Shown: positions 1-9,408, numbered from the stretch's first letter. The stretch: 64,000 bases of DNA from Phreatobacter sp. (GCF_027532945.1 NZ_JAPZTZ010000008.1:62001-126000); one strand, 5' to 3'. Made by a program: numbers and translations. The notes: a model not told the origin generated them from the letters alone.

Positions 1-1
1 A

Positions 2-889
2 CCCGCAGCCCCCGCCTCACGAGACGCGCTGATCGGCCTTGCCTGCGGCGCCGGCGCGGCGCTGATCTGGGGCATCCAGGCCGTGGTGTCGCGCCGCTCG
101 GTGGGCGACGGCCTTGGGCCCGTCGACGTGACGCTGCTGCGCTTCCTCACCGCCGCCGCCGTGCTGGCGCCCTTCGGGCTGATGCGGCTGAAGCCTTTCC
201 CCGTCGGCCGTCTCGGCTGGAAGCGCTCGCTCATCCTCACCCTCCTCGCCGGCGCCCCCTTCTCCACCGTCCTCGTCGGCGGCTCGACCTTCGCCCCCGC
301 CCTGCACACGGCGGTCATCGCCCCGAGCCTCATCCCGGTGGTAACGGCGCTCATAGCCTATGCCGCCTATCGCGAGACGAGCCCGCCCGCGCGCATTGTC
401 GGCCTCGTGCTGATCGTCGCGGGCATCGGCCTCGTGGCGGGACAGGGCCTTTTCGCCGGAGCCTCGGACGGCGCCTGGCGCGGCGACCTGCTCTTCGTGC
501 TGGCGTCCACCATGTGGGCGATCTTCGGCATCCTCGCCAAGCGCTGGCAAGCCGACGCGCTCGACATCACCATCACCCTGTCGATCCTGTCGCTGGCAGT
601 GCTGCCGCTCCTGGCGCTGGCCGTACCGCTGAAGATCGCCTCGGCAGGGATCGGCGCCATCGCCCTGCAGGCGATCTACCAGGGCCTGCTCGTCGGCATC
701 GCCTCGGTCTTCCTCTATGCCACCGCCAACCAGCGGCTGGGCGCGGCCCGCGCCTCGCTCTTCCTGCCGCTGGTGCCGGCGATCACTGCGGTGGCGAGCG
801 CCATCCTGCTGGGCGAATGGCCCTCGGCCTCCGAACTCGTCGGCATGGCCGTGGTCATGACCGGCATGACCATCGCCATCCGGGCGTGA
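2..889 (+). CDS. EamA/DMT-family transporter, 5'-truncated by window edge
   Basis: The reading frame is open from base 2, so the true start lies upstream of the window. The visible product is a hydrophobic multi-span protein of the drug/metabolite transporter superfamily. EamA-like features include a WGxxxV-type first helix, the AAYRET segment that ends the first EamA repeat, and a second repeat ending in a LLGEWPSASELVG segment, a typical place for the conserved acidic residue. The substrate cannot be told; the family exports amino acids and other metabolites. It ends a few bases from the convergent TadG-like gene. Two further EamA genes lie in the window (44853-45716 and 60848-61711). Confidence 0.85.
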   Translation, partial: PAAPASRDALIGLACGAGAALIWGIQAVVSRRSVGDGLGPVDVTLLRFLTAAAVLAPFGLMRLKPFPVGRLGWKRSLILTLLAGAPFSTVLVGGSTFAPALHTAVIAPSLIPVVTALIAYAAYRETSPPARIVGLVLIVAGIGLVAGQGLFAGASDGAWRGDLLFVLASTMWAIFGILAKRWQADALDITITLSILSLAVLPLLALAVPLKIASAGIGAIALQAIYQGLLVGIASVFLYATANQRLGAARASLFLPLVPAITAVASAILLGEWPSASELVGMAVVMTGMTIAIRA

Positions 890-893
890 CGCC

Positions 894-2213
894 TCACTGC
901 GTCAGGCGGGCGGTGGCGACAGCCTTCTGGAACAGGGCGTTCATGGCCGTGGAGATGCCCTGGGTCGGGCTCACCTCGAAAAAGAGGCCCGGCGAGGCGC
1001 AGCTCTGCATCCGTGTGCCGATGGTCGACTGGAACGGTGAAATCCAGGTGTTGTACCAGCCGTTCGTCGGCAGCGGCAGGTAGGTGGTGTAGAGCACCGC
1101 GATGCGGATGCCCCGCGCCTTGATCGTCTCGCAGATCGCCGGATTGAGCGGCTCCTGGCAGCGTCCGCCGCTCACTGTGGGCCGGGTGCAGCTCGACGGG
1201 TAGTAGGCATCCGTGACACCGTCGGCGACCAGCATCAAAACCTTCTGCGGCGCGGCAGCGGTCGAGCCATCGCCGGGCGTGGCGATCAGCTTGTTGATGG
1301 CCGTCAGGTTGCCGGTGTTATCCGTGCACTGGTCGTTGTTGTAGTTCTGATAGGGGATGGTCATCAGGTCGATGGAATTGGCCTTGCCCTTGGCCGACGA
1401 CAGGCTCGTCGTGAGCGCTGCAATCTCGGTGAGGCCGGTCACCGTGCAGGACTCGCCATAGGTGTAGATGGCCGCCCGGAACTGACCCGTCACCGTCTGG
1501 CTGGACTGCGCCGTGTCCATCAGCGATTGCGTCGCCTGCCGCACCACGTCGATGCGCATGGTGACGTTCAGCTTTTTGGCGAGCTTGTAGTAGTTGTTCG
1601 ATGGGTTCGACAGGTCGTGGCAGGCGAAGCCGCACTGGTCGGAAGTGTTGGCGACCATGGTGGCCACGTCCGCCGGCGTGGCGCCGATGCCCATGGACGG
1701 CGAATTGTCGAGCAGCAGGTAGAAGTCGATATAGGTGGGCAGGTTCGACGCCGCTTTGGCCGTGCCGCCGATCTGCATGGTGGTGAAGCCGAACAGGCCC
1801 ATGAAGGCCGTCTGGACCGTTGCGGTATAGGTAACGGTCGCCGACCGCACGAGACCGCTGTCGGTCACCGTGATGTCGAGGCTGGTGAGGGTGACGCGCG
1901 CCATGGCGTCATTGTTGGCGTTGAATGTGGCGATGGCATTGGCCCTTGCCACCGTGGCCGTCGGCAGGGTCGCGGAAATCTTCACGCCCACAAGCGCTGC
2001 CATGTCGGCGACACCGTCGAGCTTGGCCTTGGCGCGCGAGGTGAAGGTGTAGTCGACCGCCGAACCGACGACGCCGAGCAGCGGCGGCAGGGCGATCGCG
2101 AAAATGAGGGCGACGCCGCCGGAGCGGGAGGCGCGAAAGCGCGCCGCCAGCCGGGCGAGGCGCGCGCGCAGGCCTTCGGCGCGGGGCGCGTTGCAGGCGA
2201 GAGGGTCTGACAT
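894..2213 (-). CDS. TadE/TadG-like pilus-assembly protein with VWA domain
   Basis: The 439-residue protein has an Arg-rich cytoplasmic start and one transmembrane segment (about residues 33-55), with the GGVALIFAIALPPLLG signature of TadE/TadG pseudopilin-like proteins. An extracytoplasmic region follows. A von Willebrand A domain starts near residue 160, where a MIDAS-like DNSPS is preceded by hydrophobic residues (FYLLLDNSPSMG). Several cysteines in the VWA part suggest an exported, disulfide-containing domain. Family members sit at the envelope and serve Flp/Tad pilus assembly or adhesion. No other tad genes are present, so this is an orphan. GGAG lies about 10 nt before the ATG. Confidence 0.8.
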   Translation of the reverse strand: MSDPLACNAPRAEGLRARLARLAARFRASRSGGVALIFAIALPPLLGVVGSAVDYTFTSRAKAKLDGVADMAALVGVKISATLPTATVARANAIATFNANNDAMARVTLTSLDITVTDSGLVRSATVTYTATVQTAFMGLFGFTTMQIGGTAKAASNLPTYIDFYLLLDNSPSMGIGATPADVATMVANTSDQCGFACHDLSNPSNNYYKLAKKLNVTMRIDVVRQATQSLMDTAQSSQTVTGQFRAAIYTYGESCTVTGLTEIAALTTSLSSAKGKANSIDLMTIPYQNYNNDQCTDNTGNLTAINKLIATPGDGSTAAAPQKVLMLVADGVTDAYYPSSCTRPTVSGGRCQEPLNPAICETIKARGIRIAVLYTTYLPLPTNGWYNTWISPFQSTIGTRMQSCASPGLFFEVSPTQGISTAMNALFQKAVATARLTQ

Positions 2214-2352
2214 GGCGCGAACTCCATCGACTTTGATGGATGAATGCGCCCATCAGGGCTGACGACCGGTAAACGCGAACCGGCGAAATCGATGAATCCG
2301 CGTGCTGCGCCCTGCCTGCAACGCAGAGTTACAGGGCAGGGTGAATGGTCCC

Positions 2353-3570
2353 TTAGCGCGACGGCGGCGGCAGCACCGCCAGACGGGCGCGCAGGTCCTC
2401 GAGCGCAGCGGCCGGATCGGCCTCCACCACCCGCGCCTCCATCACGACGATGCGATAGCCGCGCTCGGCGAGCCAGGCGAGCTTCTCGGCGCGGCGGCCG
2501 GCGGCGGCATCCCCTTGCGTATGCGGCTCGAAATCGACCACCACCCGCTCGTCGAAGGAGACGAGATCGGCGACATGCGGGCCGATCGGCACCGCCCGCT
2601 TGAAGCCTCGGCCGGCAAAGCCCCGGTCCTTCACCAGCACCTCCCACAGGGCCTTCTCGGCCTCGGTGGGATTGCGGCGGATGAGGCGGGAGATGCCGCG
2701 GATCGGCGCCGTGCCGCCGGTAAGGCCGCGGGTGGAATCGGCGAGGAAATTGCGCAGCGCCTCCGCCCCGTCGGGGGTGAGCGTGCCGCCGCGCGCCGGC
2801 CCCTGCGCACCTTCCGCCAGCGCCGTGACGACGCCGTGGAGCGTCGCCACGTCCTGGCGCGTCAGCACCATGCGCTGGAAGATGTTGCGGAGGTTGATGA
2901 CCATGCCCTCGCGCTTTTCCGGGGGACGGAAGAACTCGACGCGCTCGAGCGAAGTCTCCAGCGAACGGAAGAAGGCGAGCATCTGCGCCTTGGTGGCCGG
3001 CTCCGAGCCATGCGACGCACCATAGGGCAGCACGCCGCCGCGCGCCTGGGAGAACCATTCATAGCCGAGCACCAGCACGGCCTGGGCGAGGTTGAGCGAG
3101 GAGAAGTCGGGATTGACGGGGTAGGTGAGGATGGCGTCCGCCAGCGCCACCTCGCCATTCAGCAACCCGTTGCGCTCGCGGCCAAAAACGACGCCAACCT
3201 GCGCGCCGCCGCCGATCCGTGTCACGAGCTCGCCCACCGCCTCACGCGGGCCGACCACGGGCTTGGCCTGGTCATGCTGGCGGGCGGTGGTGGCGAGCAC
3301 GTAGGACAGATCGCCGATCGCCTCCTCCAGCGTGTCGAACAGCTCCGCCTCATCGAGGACCCGGTTGGCGCCGGAGGCCGCCGGATAGGCCTTGGCATTG
3401 GGCCAGCCGTCGCGGGGCGCGACGAGGCGCAGGCGCGACAGGCCGAAATTCGCCATGGCCCGCGCCGTGGTGCCGATATTCTCCGCCATCTGCGGCTCGA
3501 CGAGGACGATGACCGGCGTCGCGGCGGGCGGCGGGGTCTCGGCGGGATCGGGCGTCTCGGCGTCGGACAT
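2353..3570 (-). CDS. TrmJ-like tRNA 2'-O-methyltransferase fused to a DUF559 domain
   Basis: The 405-residue product is two proteins in one. Residues 15-260 are a SPOUT/TrmH-class methyltransferase of the TrmJ type (tRNA Nm32), with VEPQMAENIGTTARAMANFG near the N terminus and the SAM-binding knot segments VVFGRERNGL (128-136) and PVNPDFSSLNLAQAV (151-165). Residues 290-400 match DUF559, a small restriction-endonuclease-fold domain (PTEAEKALWEVL, VPIGPHVADLV, VVVDFE, RGYRIVV). TrmJ alone is about 250 residues. I chose the ATG at 3570 because it begins the conserved protein; the frame is open 56 codons further upstream without homology. The DUF559 acidic motif is altered (VDFEPH rather than VEVDGGQH), so nuclease activity is doubtful. 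Confidence 0.85.
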   Translation of the reverse strand: MSDAETPDPAETPPPAATPVIVLVEPQMAENIGTTARAMANFGLSRLRLVAPRDGWPNAKAYPAASGANRVLDEAELFDTLEEAIGDLSYVLATTARQHDQAKPVVGPREAVGELVTRIGGGAQVGVVFGRERNGLLNGEVALADAILTYPVNPDFSSLNLAQAVLVLGYEWFSQARGGVLPYGASHGSEPATKAQMLAFFRSLETSLERVEFFRPPEKREGMVINLRNIFQRMVLTRQDVATLHGVVTALAEGAQGPARGGTLTPDGAEALRNFLADSTRGLTGGTAPIRGISRLIRRNPTEAEKALWEVLVKDRGFAGRGFKRAVPIGPHVADLVSFDERVVVDFEPHTQGDAAAGRRAEKLAWLAERGYRIVVMEARVVEADPAAALEDLRARLAVLPPPSR

Positions 3571-3736
3571 GGGCTCGGCGGTGTTGGAGGAAGGCGGCCT
3601 CATAGCCGCAAAGCTGTCCAGCCCGCAAATGACCTTCGCAAACGACATTCGACGGAATTGGCCCGGCGGACGACGCGGGCCATGATGCCGGCGGCGCCCG
3701 TCAACGATAGAACAGAAGGGCGCCGGGGAGAGACCC

Positions 3737-5017
3737 ATGCGCCTGCCCTTCTATTACGGCTGGGTCATCGTCGCGGTGACCTTCGTCACCATGGGCATCG
3801 GCGTGAACGCCCGCACCTCCTTCTCCCTGCTCTATGCCCCCATCATCGACGAGTTCGGCTGGGACCGCGGCCTCACCGCCGGCGCCTTCTCCTTCGGCTT
3901 CCTTGTCTCGGCGGTTCTCTCCCCGCTCATGGGCAAGCTGATGGACCGCACCGGCCCGCGCACGGTGATGGAGCTCGGCGTGGTGCTGATGGGTGCAGGG
4001 CTCCTGCTCGCCCCCCTCACCTCCCAGCCCTGGCACCTGTATCTCACCATCGGCGTCCTCGTCGGCTCCGGTTCGGTCTGCCTCGGCTATTCCGGCCAGT
4101 CGCTGTTCCTGCCCAACTGGTTCGTCCGCAACCGGGGCCTTGCCATCGGCATGGCCTTCGCCGGTGTCGGCCTCGGCTCGGTGACGCTGCTGCCCTGGGT
4201 GCAGACCATGATCGACGGGGCGGGCTGGCGGCAGGCGAGCCTCGCCATGGGCATCCTCATCCTGGTCGTTCTCGCGCCGCTCAACCTGCTCCTGCGCAAG
4301 CGCCCGCAGGACATGGGTCTCGAACCCGACGGCGATGCGCGGCCGCTGGCGGGCGCCACCCCGCCGCCCTCCAACATCATCGACACAGCCTGGGCCGCGA
4401 CCGACTGGACGCTGGCGCGGGCGCTCAGGACCGCCCGCTTCTGGTGGCTCGCCACCGGCTATTTCGGCGGGCTCTACGTCTGGTACGCCGTGCAGGTCCA
4501 CCAGACGAAGTACCTCGTCGAGATCGGCTTCGGCTCGACGGCGGCGGCCTGGGCGCTCGGCATCGTCAGCCTGCTCGGCGTGCCCGGCGGCATCGCCCTC
4601 GGCGCGCTCTCCGACCGCATCGGCCGCGAATGGATCTGGACCATCGCTGTGGGCGGCTTCGCCCTCTGCTTCATCGCCCTGGTGGCGCTGGAGAGCGCCC
4701 CCTCCCTCGTCCTCGTCTATGCCATGGTCGCGGTCCAGGGCTTCTTCGGCTATGGCCTCACCTCGATCATGGGCGCCGTGGTGGCCGAGATCTTCCAGGG
4801 CCGGCATTTCGGCACGATCTTCGGCACGGTCATGTTCGTGGCGCTCTCAGGGGGAGCCGCTGGGCCCTATGTCACCGGCCTCATCCACGACCTCACCGGC
4901 AGCTACCGCCTCGCCTTCCTCATCGGCATCGCCGTGAGCCTTGCCTCCGCCGCCGCCATCTGGATGGCGGGCCCCCGGCAGATCCGGGCCGTGGCGGGGC
5001 GAGTGAAGGCGGCGTGA
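3737..5017 (+). CDS. MFS transporter (OFA/monocarboxylate-like)
   Basis: A 426-residue, 12-span major facilitator protein. The N-terminal YYGWVIVAVTFVTMGIG resembles oxalate/formate antiporter and monocarboxylate porter families. An MFS motif A-like loop (GKLMDRTGPRTVM) follows helix 2, and a second, GALSDRIGREW, lies in the C-terminal half. GGGGAGAG precedes the ATG. It is divergent from the methyltransferase fusion and convergent with the next MFS gene, from which only a few bases separate it. The substrate is probably a small organic anion, by family inference only. Confidence 0.85.
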   Translation: MRLPFYYGWVIVAVTFVTMGIGVNARTSFSLLYAPIIDEFGWDRGLTAGAFSFGFLVSAVLSPLMGKLMDRTGPRTVMELGVVLMGAGLLLAPLTSQPWHLYLTIGVLVGSGSVCLGYSGQSLFLPNWFVRNRGLAIGMAFAGVGLGSVTLLPWVQTMIDGAGWRQASLAMGILILVVLAPLNLLLRKRPQDMGLEPDGDARPLAGATPPPSNIIDTAWAATDWTLARALRTARFWWLATGYFGGLYVWYAVQVHQTKYLVEIGFGSTAAAWALGIVSLLGVPGGIALGALSDRIGREWIWTIAVGGFALCFIALVALESAPSLVLVYAMVAVQGFFGYGLTSIMGAVVAEIFQGRHFGTIFGTVMFVALSGGAAGPYVTGLIHDLTGSYRLAFLIGIAVSLASAAAIWMAGPRQIRAVAGRVKAA

Positions 5018-5021
5018 CGCC

Positions 5022-6212
5022 TCAGCGCCGCCGCGGCCCCGGCGGCGTCAGCATGTAGACCAGCGTCGCCGCGAACAGCACCGCGGCCAGCACCAGATGC
5101 ATCCGCGCGAAGGTCTCGACCTCGCCGATCCCGGCCATGCGGCCCTGGTCGATGAGCCAACCCGAACCGGTCTGGACCAGCGCGGCGCCGCCGATGAAGA
5201 GGAAGTTCATCAGCGTCATGCCGCGGCCCACGAGGTGGTCGGGGAAGAGCGGGCGCATGTGGGCCATGAGGATCGTGTAGCCGAAGCCGCAGAAGCCGAG
5301 CACGATGAAGGCAAGGGTTGCCGCCGGCACGGTCGGCTTTCCCACCGCCGCGAGGGCGGCGAGCACGCCGACCATGACGAGATTGCCGCCCAGCGCCAGC
5401 GCCTTGGCGCGGCCGATGCGGCTTTCGATGGCGCCGAAGAGAAAGGCGCTCAGCGTCATGGCGATGGCCATGGCGAGCGCGACATCGCCCTGCGCCATCG
5501 TATCGAGGCCGACCACCTTTTCGAGGAAGGGCGCGACCCACAGGCCGCGCAGCGTCACGGTGATGGCATAGCTGAACAGGACGATGGGCATGAACAGCCA
5601 GATGACGCGCTGCCGGAGGATCTCGCCGAGCCCGGCGAAGACGCCCGATCCTGGCTGCGGGGCGATGCGCGGCGGGTCCTTCAGGAAGAGCACGGCCATC
5701 ACGAAGGCGAGGCCATAGAGCACGGCGAGGCCCATCATCGCCTGCCGCCATCCCCAGGCTTCCGCGGCGAGCGCCAGCGGCGTCGTGCCAATGAGATTGC
5801 CGATGGACCCGAAGCCGAGCAGCAGCGAGGCGAGCAGGCCGAAGCGCCGCGGCTCGGCGGTGCGGGCGAAGATGTAGAGCGCCCCCATGAAGACCGGGGC
5901 GCAGCCGACCCCGATGAGCCCCATGGCGACGGCGCCCGTGGTGGCGTCCGGCGCGAAGGGGAAGAGCACGACGCCGATGCCGCCGACCAGCATCAGCGGC
6001 AGGACGGTGCGGCGCGGACCCAGCGCATCGAGGGCCCAGCCGACAGGGAACTGCATCACCGCGAAGACGATGAACCAGGCCGAGCTCATGGCGGCCAGCT
6101 CGGTGGCGCCGATGCCCATGTCCGCCATGATCTTCGTCGCCAGCACCGAGAGGAACGAGCGGAAGAAGATCGACAGGACGTAGGCGAGGAGCAGGGCGGC
6201 GAAGATGTGCAT
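5022..6212 (-). CDS. MFS transporter
   Basis: A 396-residue polytopic membrane protein of the major facilitator superfamily with about 12 hydrophobic segments. The motif A-like loop is [15 protein letters not shown] after helix 2, and [17 protein letters not shown] is its counterpart in the second half. Repeats such as [15 protein letters not shown] fit helix 4 of sugar or organic-anion carriers. It differs from the neighbouring MFS gene in sequence, so the two are not a recent duplication. Substrate unknown. The N terminus is short, starting directly in a helix, so translation could begin slightly upstream. Confidence 0.8.
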   Translation of the reverse strand: MHIFAALLLAYVLSIFFRSFLSVLATKIMADMGIGATELAAMSSAWFIVFAVMQFPVGWALDALGPRRTVLPLMLVGGIGVVLFPFAPDATTGAVAMGLIGVGCAPVFMGALYIFARTAEPRRFGLLASLLLGFGSIGNLIGTTPLALAAEAWGWRQAMMGLAVLYGLAFVMAVLFLKDPPRIAPQPGSGVFAGLGEILRQRVIWLFMPIVLFSYAITVTLRGLWVAPFLEKVVGLDTMAQGDVALAMAIAMTLSAFLFGAIESRIGRAKALALGGNLVMVGVLAALAAVGKPTVPAATLAFIVLGFCGFGYTILMAHMRPLFPDHLVGRGMTLMNFLFIGGAALVQTGSGWLIDQGRMAGIGEVETFARMHLVLAAVLFAATLVYMLTPPGPRRR

Positions 6213-6502
6213 GGGGCCAGGGGATCGCGCCAGACGGGGCGTTGGACTTAGCCGATCGCGGCCGGGCCGGTCAGCGGGTCTTTCGGGAGGCTGTCATCCG
6301 GACAAACGCGAATGAACAGACCCATCGCGGAATTTCCGGCGTAAATGACGCCCTCCCCCTCCTTTCTTCTCCCTGTCCCCCGCGCCTTGCCTCTGCTAAG
6401 AGGCCCGCGCCAGTGGCGGCGGCGCCGGACGTCGGAGGGCGCGCGACCGGATGCCCCGACGCTGAGTCCTCACGATCCGCAGCGCCCCTGCAAGGCCGAC
6501 CC

Positions 6503-7723
6503 ATGTCGAAGATCAAGGTCACGGGCACCGTCGTCGAGCTCGACGGCGATGAAATGACCCGCATCATCTGGGATCTGATCAAGAAGAAGCTGATCCATCC
6601 CTATCTGGACGTGAACCTCGAGTACTACGATCTCGGCGTGGAGCATCGCGACGCCACCAACGACCAGGTGACGATCGACTCCGCCAACGCCATCAAGAAG
6701 CACGGCGTCGGCGTGAAATGCGCCACCATCACCCCCGACGAGGGCCGCGTGAAGGAGTTCGGCCTGAAGGAGATGTGGAAGTCGCCCAACGGCACGATCC
6801 GCAACATCCTCGGCGGCGTCATCTTCCGCGAGCCGATCATCTGCAAGAACGTGCCGCGCCTCGTCCCCGGCTGGACCCAGCCGATCGTCGTCGGCCGCCA
6901 TGCCTTCGGTGACCAGTATCGCGCCACCGACTTCAAGTTCCCCGGCAAGGGCACGCTGACCATCAAGTTCGTCGGCGAGGACGGCCAGGTCATCGAGCGC
7001 GAGGTCTTCAAGGCCCCCGGCTCCGGCGTCGCAATGGCCATGTACAACCTCGACGAGTCCATCAAGGACTTCGCCCGGGCCTCGTTCAACTACGGCCTCG
7101 CCCGCTCCTACCCGGTCTACCTGTCGACCAAGAACACCATCCTGAAGCAGTATGACGGCCGCTTCATGGAGATCTTCCAGCAGATCTTCGACGCCGAGTT
7201 CAAGGCCGAGTTCGACAAGAAGAAGATCCACTACGAGCACCGCCTCATCGACGACATGGTCGCCTCGGCGCTCAAGTGGTCCGGCGGCTATGTCTGGGCG
7301 TGCAAGAACTACGATGGCGACGTGCAGTCGGACATCGTCGCCCAGGGCTTCGGCTCGCTCGGCCTGATGACCTCCGTGCTGCTGACCCCCGACGGCAAGA
7401 CCGTCGAGGCCGAGGCCGCCCACGGCACCGTCACCCGCCACTACCGCGAGCACCAGAAGGGCAAGGAGACCTCGACCAACTCGATCGCCTCCATCTTCGC
7501 CTGGTCGCGCGGCCTCGCGCACCGCGCCAAGCTCGACGACAACGCCCAGCTGAAGCGCTTCGCCGAGGAGCTGGAGAAGGTCTGCATCGACACCGTCGAG
7601 GCCGGCTACATGACCAAGGACCTCGCGCTCCTCGTCGGCGCCGACCAGAAGTGGCTCTCCACCACCGGCTTCCTCGACAAGGTCTCCGAGAACCTCTCGG
7701 CCGCCATGGGCAAGTGGAACTGA
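6503..7723 (+). CDS. icd: NADP-dependent isocitrate dehydrogenase
   Basis: A 406-residue enzyme of the homodimeric, eukaryote-like NADP-IDH type (oxidative decarboxylation of isocitrate to 2-oxoglutarate). Near the start is [20 protein letters not shown]; the substrate loop [19 protein letters not shown], the metal-binding [29 protein letters not shown] and the NADP-binding [18 protein letters not shown] are intact. The frame is open 87 codons upstream, but the family start is the ATG at 6503 and the length then matches the family. A clear intrinsic terminator follows at 7763-7798. The window also encodes two fumarases, so several TCA genes lie here without forming an operon. Confidence 0.97.
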   Translation: MSKIKVTGTVVELDGDEMTRIIWDLIKKKLIHPYLDVNLEYYDLGVEHRDATNDQVTIDSANAIKKHGVGVKCATITPDEGRVKEFGLKEMWKSPNGTIRNILGGVIFREPIICKNVPRLVPGWTQPIVVGRHAFGDQYRATDFKFPGKGTLTIKFVGEDGQVIEREVFKAPGSGVAMAMYNLDESIKDFARASFNYGLARSYPVYLSTKNTILKQYDGRFMEIFQQIFDAEFKAEFDKKKIHYEHRLIDDMVASALKWSGGYVWACKNYDGDVQSDIVAQGFGSLGLMTSVLLTPDGKTVEAEAAHGTVTRHYREHQKGKETSTNSIASIFAWSRGLAHRAKLDDNAQLKRFAEELEKVCIDTVEAGYMTKDLALLVGADQKWLSTTGFLDKVSENLSAAMGKWN

Positions 7724-7762
7724 CGACGAACTGACACCAGCGGCCCGGCCGCTGTGTGACAG

Positions 7763-7798
7763 GGCCGTCCGGAGCGATCCGGGCGGCCTTTGTCGTTT
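7763..7798 (+). terminator. intrinsic terminator downstream of icd
   Basis: GGCCGTCCGG, a 6-nt loop and CCGGGCGGCC form a 10-bp stem with one G-T pair, followed by TTTGTCGTTT. It lies 40 nt after the icd stop codon. The same TTTGTCGTT tail follows the hairpins after recA, fliO and flaG. Confidence 0.85.
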
Positions 7799-7857
7799 CC
7801 GGGGGAGGGCTTGATCCGGGAGAGGGACGAGGTCACCGCCCTCGCCGGCCATTCTCC

Positions 7858-7944
7858 GTCATGCCCGGGCTTGGCCCGGGTATCCACGAATGTCTCGGAG
7901 GGCGGAGGTCAAGTCGTGGATGCCCGGCACAAGGCCGGGCATGA
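7858..7944. repeat. REP-like long inverted repeat
   Basis: Two arms of about 32 bp (7858-7889 and 7913-7944) are near-perfect reverse complements around a 23-bp centre. Each arm begins GTCATGCCCGG and runs to the ATCCACGA junction, and each contains its own short GGC-rich palindrome. The sequence resembles the short interspersed palindromes common in Bradyrhizobium-group genomes. It lies between icd and a convergent small gene, outside coding sequence. It could be a bidirectional terminator-like structure or a relic mobilised by a RAYT-type transposase; no such transposase is in the window. Confidence 0.85.
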
Positions 7945-8003
7945 CCAAGCGGTCGGTGCTTGCATGGCCGATCGCGGCAGAAACGGAAAAGACCCGCAGC
8001 CCC

Positions 8004-8342
8004 TCAGGCGAAGAAGTCGAAAATGTCGCCGAGCCCGTCGCCGGCCAGCGCCTTGGCGGTCACCTCGTCCGCCTTGGTCGGCGTGTCCTTGGCCCAGGCC
8101 ACGCGCGCCATGGCGATGGTCATCGAGGCCTCGAGACCCTCGTTGGTGGCGGCGAAGAGGTTGTCGGCTGACCCCGTGTCGACGCCGAAAATCGCCAACG
8201 CGGCATTGGTCGAAGGATCGGCCCCGAAGAGCTGGCTGGCCATGGCGGACGAGTTCGCCAGCCCCTGCGCCGCGCCGTAGCTGCGGCTGGAGCGGAACGA
8301 CTGCATCGTGTCCCAGGCACTCGGGCCGAGACTGGAGACCAT
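8004..8342 (-). CDS. small conserved-looking hypothetical protein
   Basis: About 112 residues, rich in Ala, Ser and Met, with the acidic C terminus GLGDIFDFFA. It is not recognised as a known family. I see no signal peptide or membrane span. The middle (NAALAIFGVDTGSADNLFAATNEGLEASMTIAMARVAWA) looks like amphipathic helices. AGGAAAGG lies just before the ATG at 8342; an in-frame ATG at 8372, also preceded by GAGG, would add 10 residues. GC-rich codon use with G/C third positions supports real coding. The TTTT-poor 3' side runs into the REP-like repeat. Confidence 0.55.
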   Translation of the reverse strand: MVSSLGPSAWDTMQSFRSSRSYGAAQGLANSSAMASQLFGADPSTNAALAIFGVDTGSADNLFAATNEGLEASMTIAMARVAWAKDTPTKADEVTAKALAGDGLGDIFDFFA

Positions 8343-8493
8343 GGCGGAAATCCTTTCCTCACCGACAAGCATGCCCGCGACCTCTTAACGGGCCGTTGCC
8401 ATCGGCCTCCATCGCCGCCGCTGATGGCGCCGATGACGAAAGCGCGCTGGACGCTCACCTCGCCATCGGCACACTCGGCGGGAAGAGGACCGC

Positions 8494-8937
8494 ATGACCG
8501 TCACCACCCGAGAGCTCACCCCCGCCGACCGCGCCCAGTGGGAGCCGCTCTGGCGCGGCTACCAGGCCTTTTACGGCCGCACCCTGCCTCAGGCGATGAT
8601 CGACCTCTCGTGGCAGCGTTTCATGGACCCGGCCGTGCCGCTCGACGCCTTTGGCGCCTTCGACGGGCCACGCCTCCTCGGCATCGCCCATACGGTGCGC
8701 CACCTCGTCACCTCGTTCGAACAGCCGTCCTGCTATCTCAACGACGTCTTCGTCGCCCCCGACACGCGCGGCGGCGGTGTCGGCCAGGCGCTGATCGAGG
8801 CGGTCTACGCCTTCGCCGCGCGGCACGGCTGCGGCCGCGTCTACTGGACGACCCACGAGACGAACACGACCGCCATGCGGCTCTACGACCGGGTCGCCGA
8901 GAAGCCCGGCTTCATCCTTTACCGCCACACGCTCTGA
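8494..8937 (+). CDS. GNAT-family N-acetyltransferase (copy 1)
   Basis: A 147-residue single-domain GNAT. The acetyl-CoA pyrophosphate loop is VAPDTRGGGVGQALI (motif A), preceded by the beta-4 strand CYLNDVFV; motif B-like THETNTTAMRLYDRVAEKPGFILYR closes the protein. The acceptor substrate is unknown; close relatives acetylate small amines or protein N termini. The ATG follows an AGAGGACC box. The next gene, 14 nt downstream, is its paralogue of identical length, so the two are almost surely cotranscribed. Confidence 0.9.
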   Translation: MTVTTRELTPADRAQWEPLWRGYQAFYGRTLPQAMIDLSWQRFMDPAVPLDAFGAFDGPRLLGIAHTVRHLVTSFEQPSCYLNDVFVAPDTRGGGVGQALIEAVYAFAARHGCGRVYWTTHETNTTAMRLYDRVAEKPGFILYRHTL

Positions 8938-8951
8938 ACCGAGGACCAACC

Positions 8952-9395
8952 ATGGCCACCGAGACCCGCCTCCTCACCCCGGCCGACCGCGCCCAGTGGG
9001 AGCCGCTCTGGCGCGGCTACCAGGCCTTCTACAAGGTGGACATCCCCGCCTCCGTCACCGACGTGACCTGGGCGCGCTTTCATGACCCGGCCGAGCCCAT
9101 GTGGGCCTATGGCGCCTTCGACAGCGAGCGCATGGTCGGCATCGTCCACGCCATCCTGCACCGCTCCTGCTGGACGGTGGAGGACTATTGCTACCTGCAG
9201 GACCTCTTCGTCGATCCGGAGGTGCGCGGCACCGGCGCCGGCCGCGCCCTGATCGAAAAGGTCTATGCGATCGCCAAGGAAAAGGGCGCCGGCCGCGTCC
9301 ACTGGCTGACCCACGAGACGAACACCCACGCCATGCTGCTCTACGACCGCATCGCTGACCGGTCAGGCTTCGTTCAGTACCGCAAGATCTTCTGA
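8952..9395 (+). CDS. GNAT-family N-acetyltransferase (copy 2)
   Basis: A 147-residue paralogue of the preceding gene. The CoA loop is VDPEVRGTGAGRALI and the end is THETNTHAMLLYDRIADRSGFVQYR. The first 23 or so residues of the two copies are nearly identical (TPADRAQWEPLWRGYQAFY), even at the DNA level, while the rest has diverged in the presumed substrate pocket. This fits tandem duplication with the N-terminal part conserved or converted. GAGGACC precedes the ATG. Confidence 0.9.
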   Translation: MATETRLLTPADRAQWEPLWRGYQAFYKVDIPASVTDVTWARFHDPAEPMWAYGAFDSERMVGIVHAILHRSCWTVEDYCYLQDLFVDPEVRGTGAGRALIEKVYAIAKEKGAGRVHWLTHETNTHAMLLYDRIADRSGFVQYRKIF

Positions 9396-9408
9396 ACCGG
9401 CCCGGGGC

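Noticed and set aside
2302-5058. 918-codon open frame on the plus strand
   Set aside because: It covers the minus-strand TrmJ fusion and runs out of frame through the MFS gene; low-complexity Arg/Pro/His composition.
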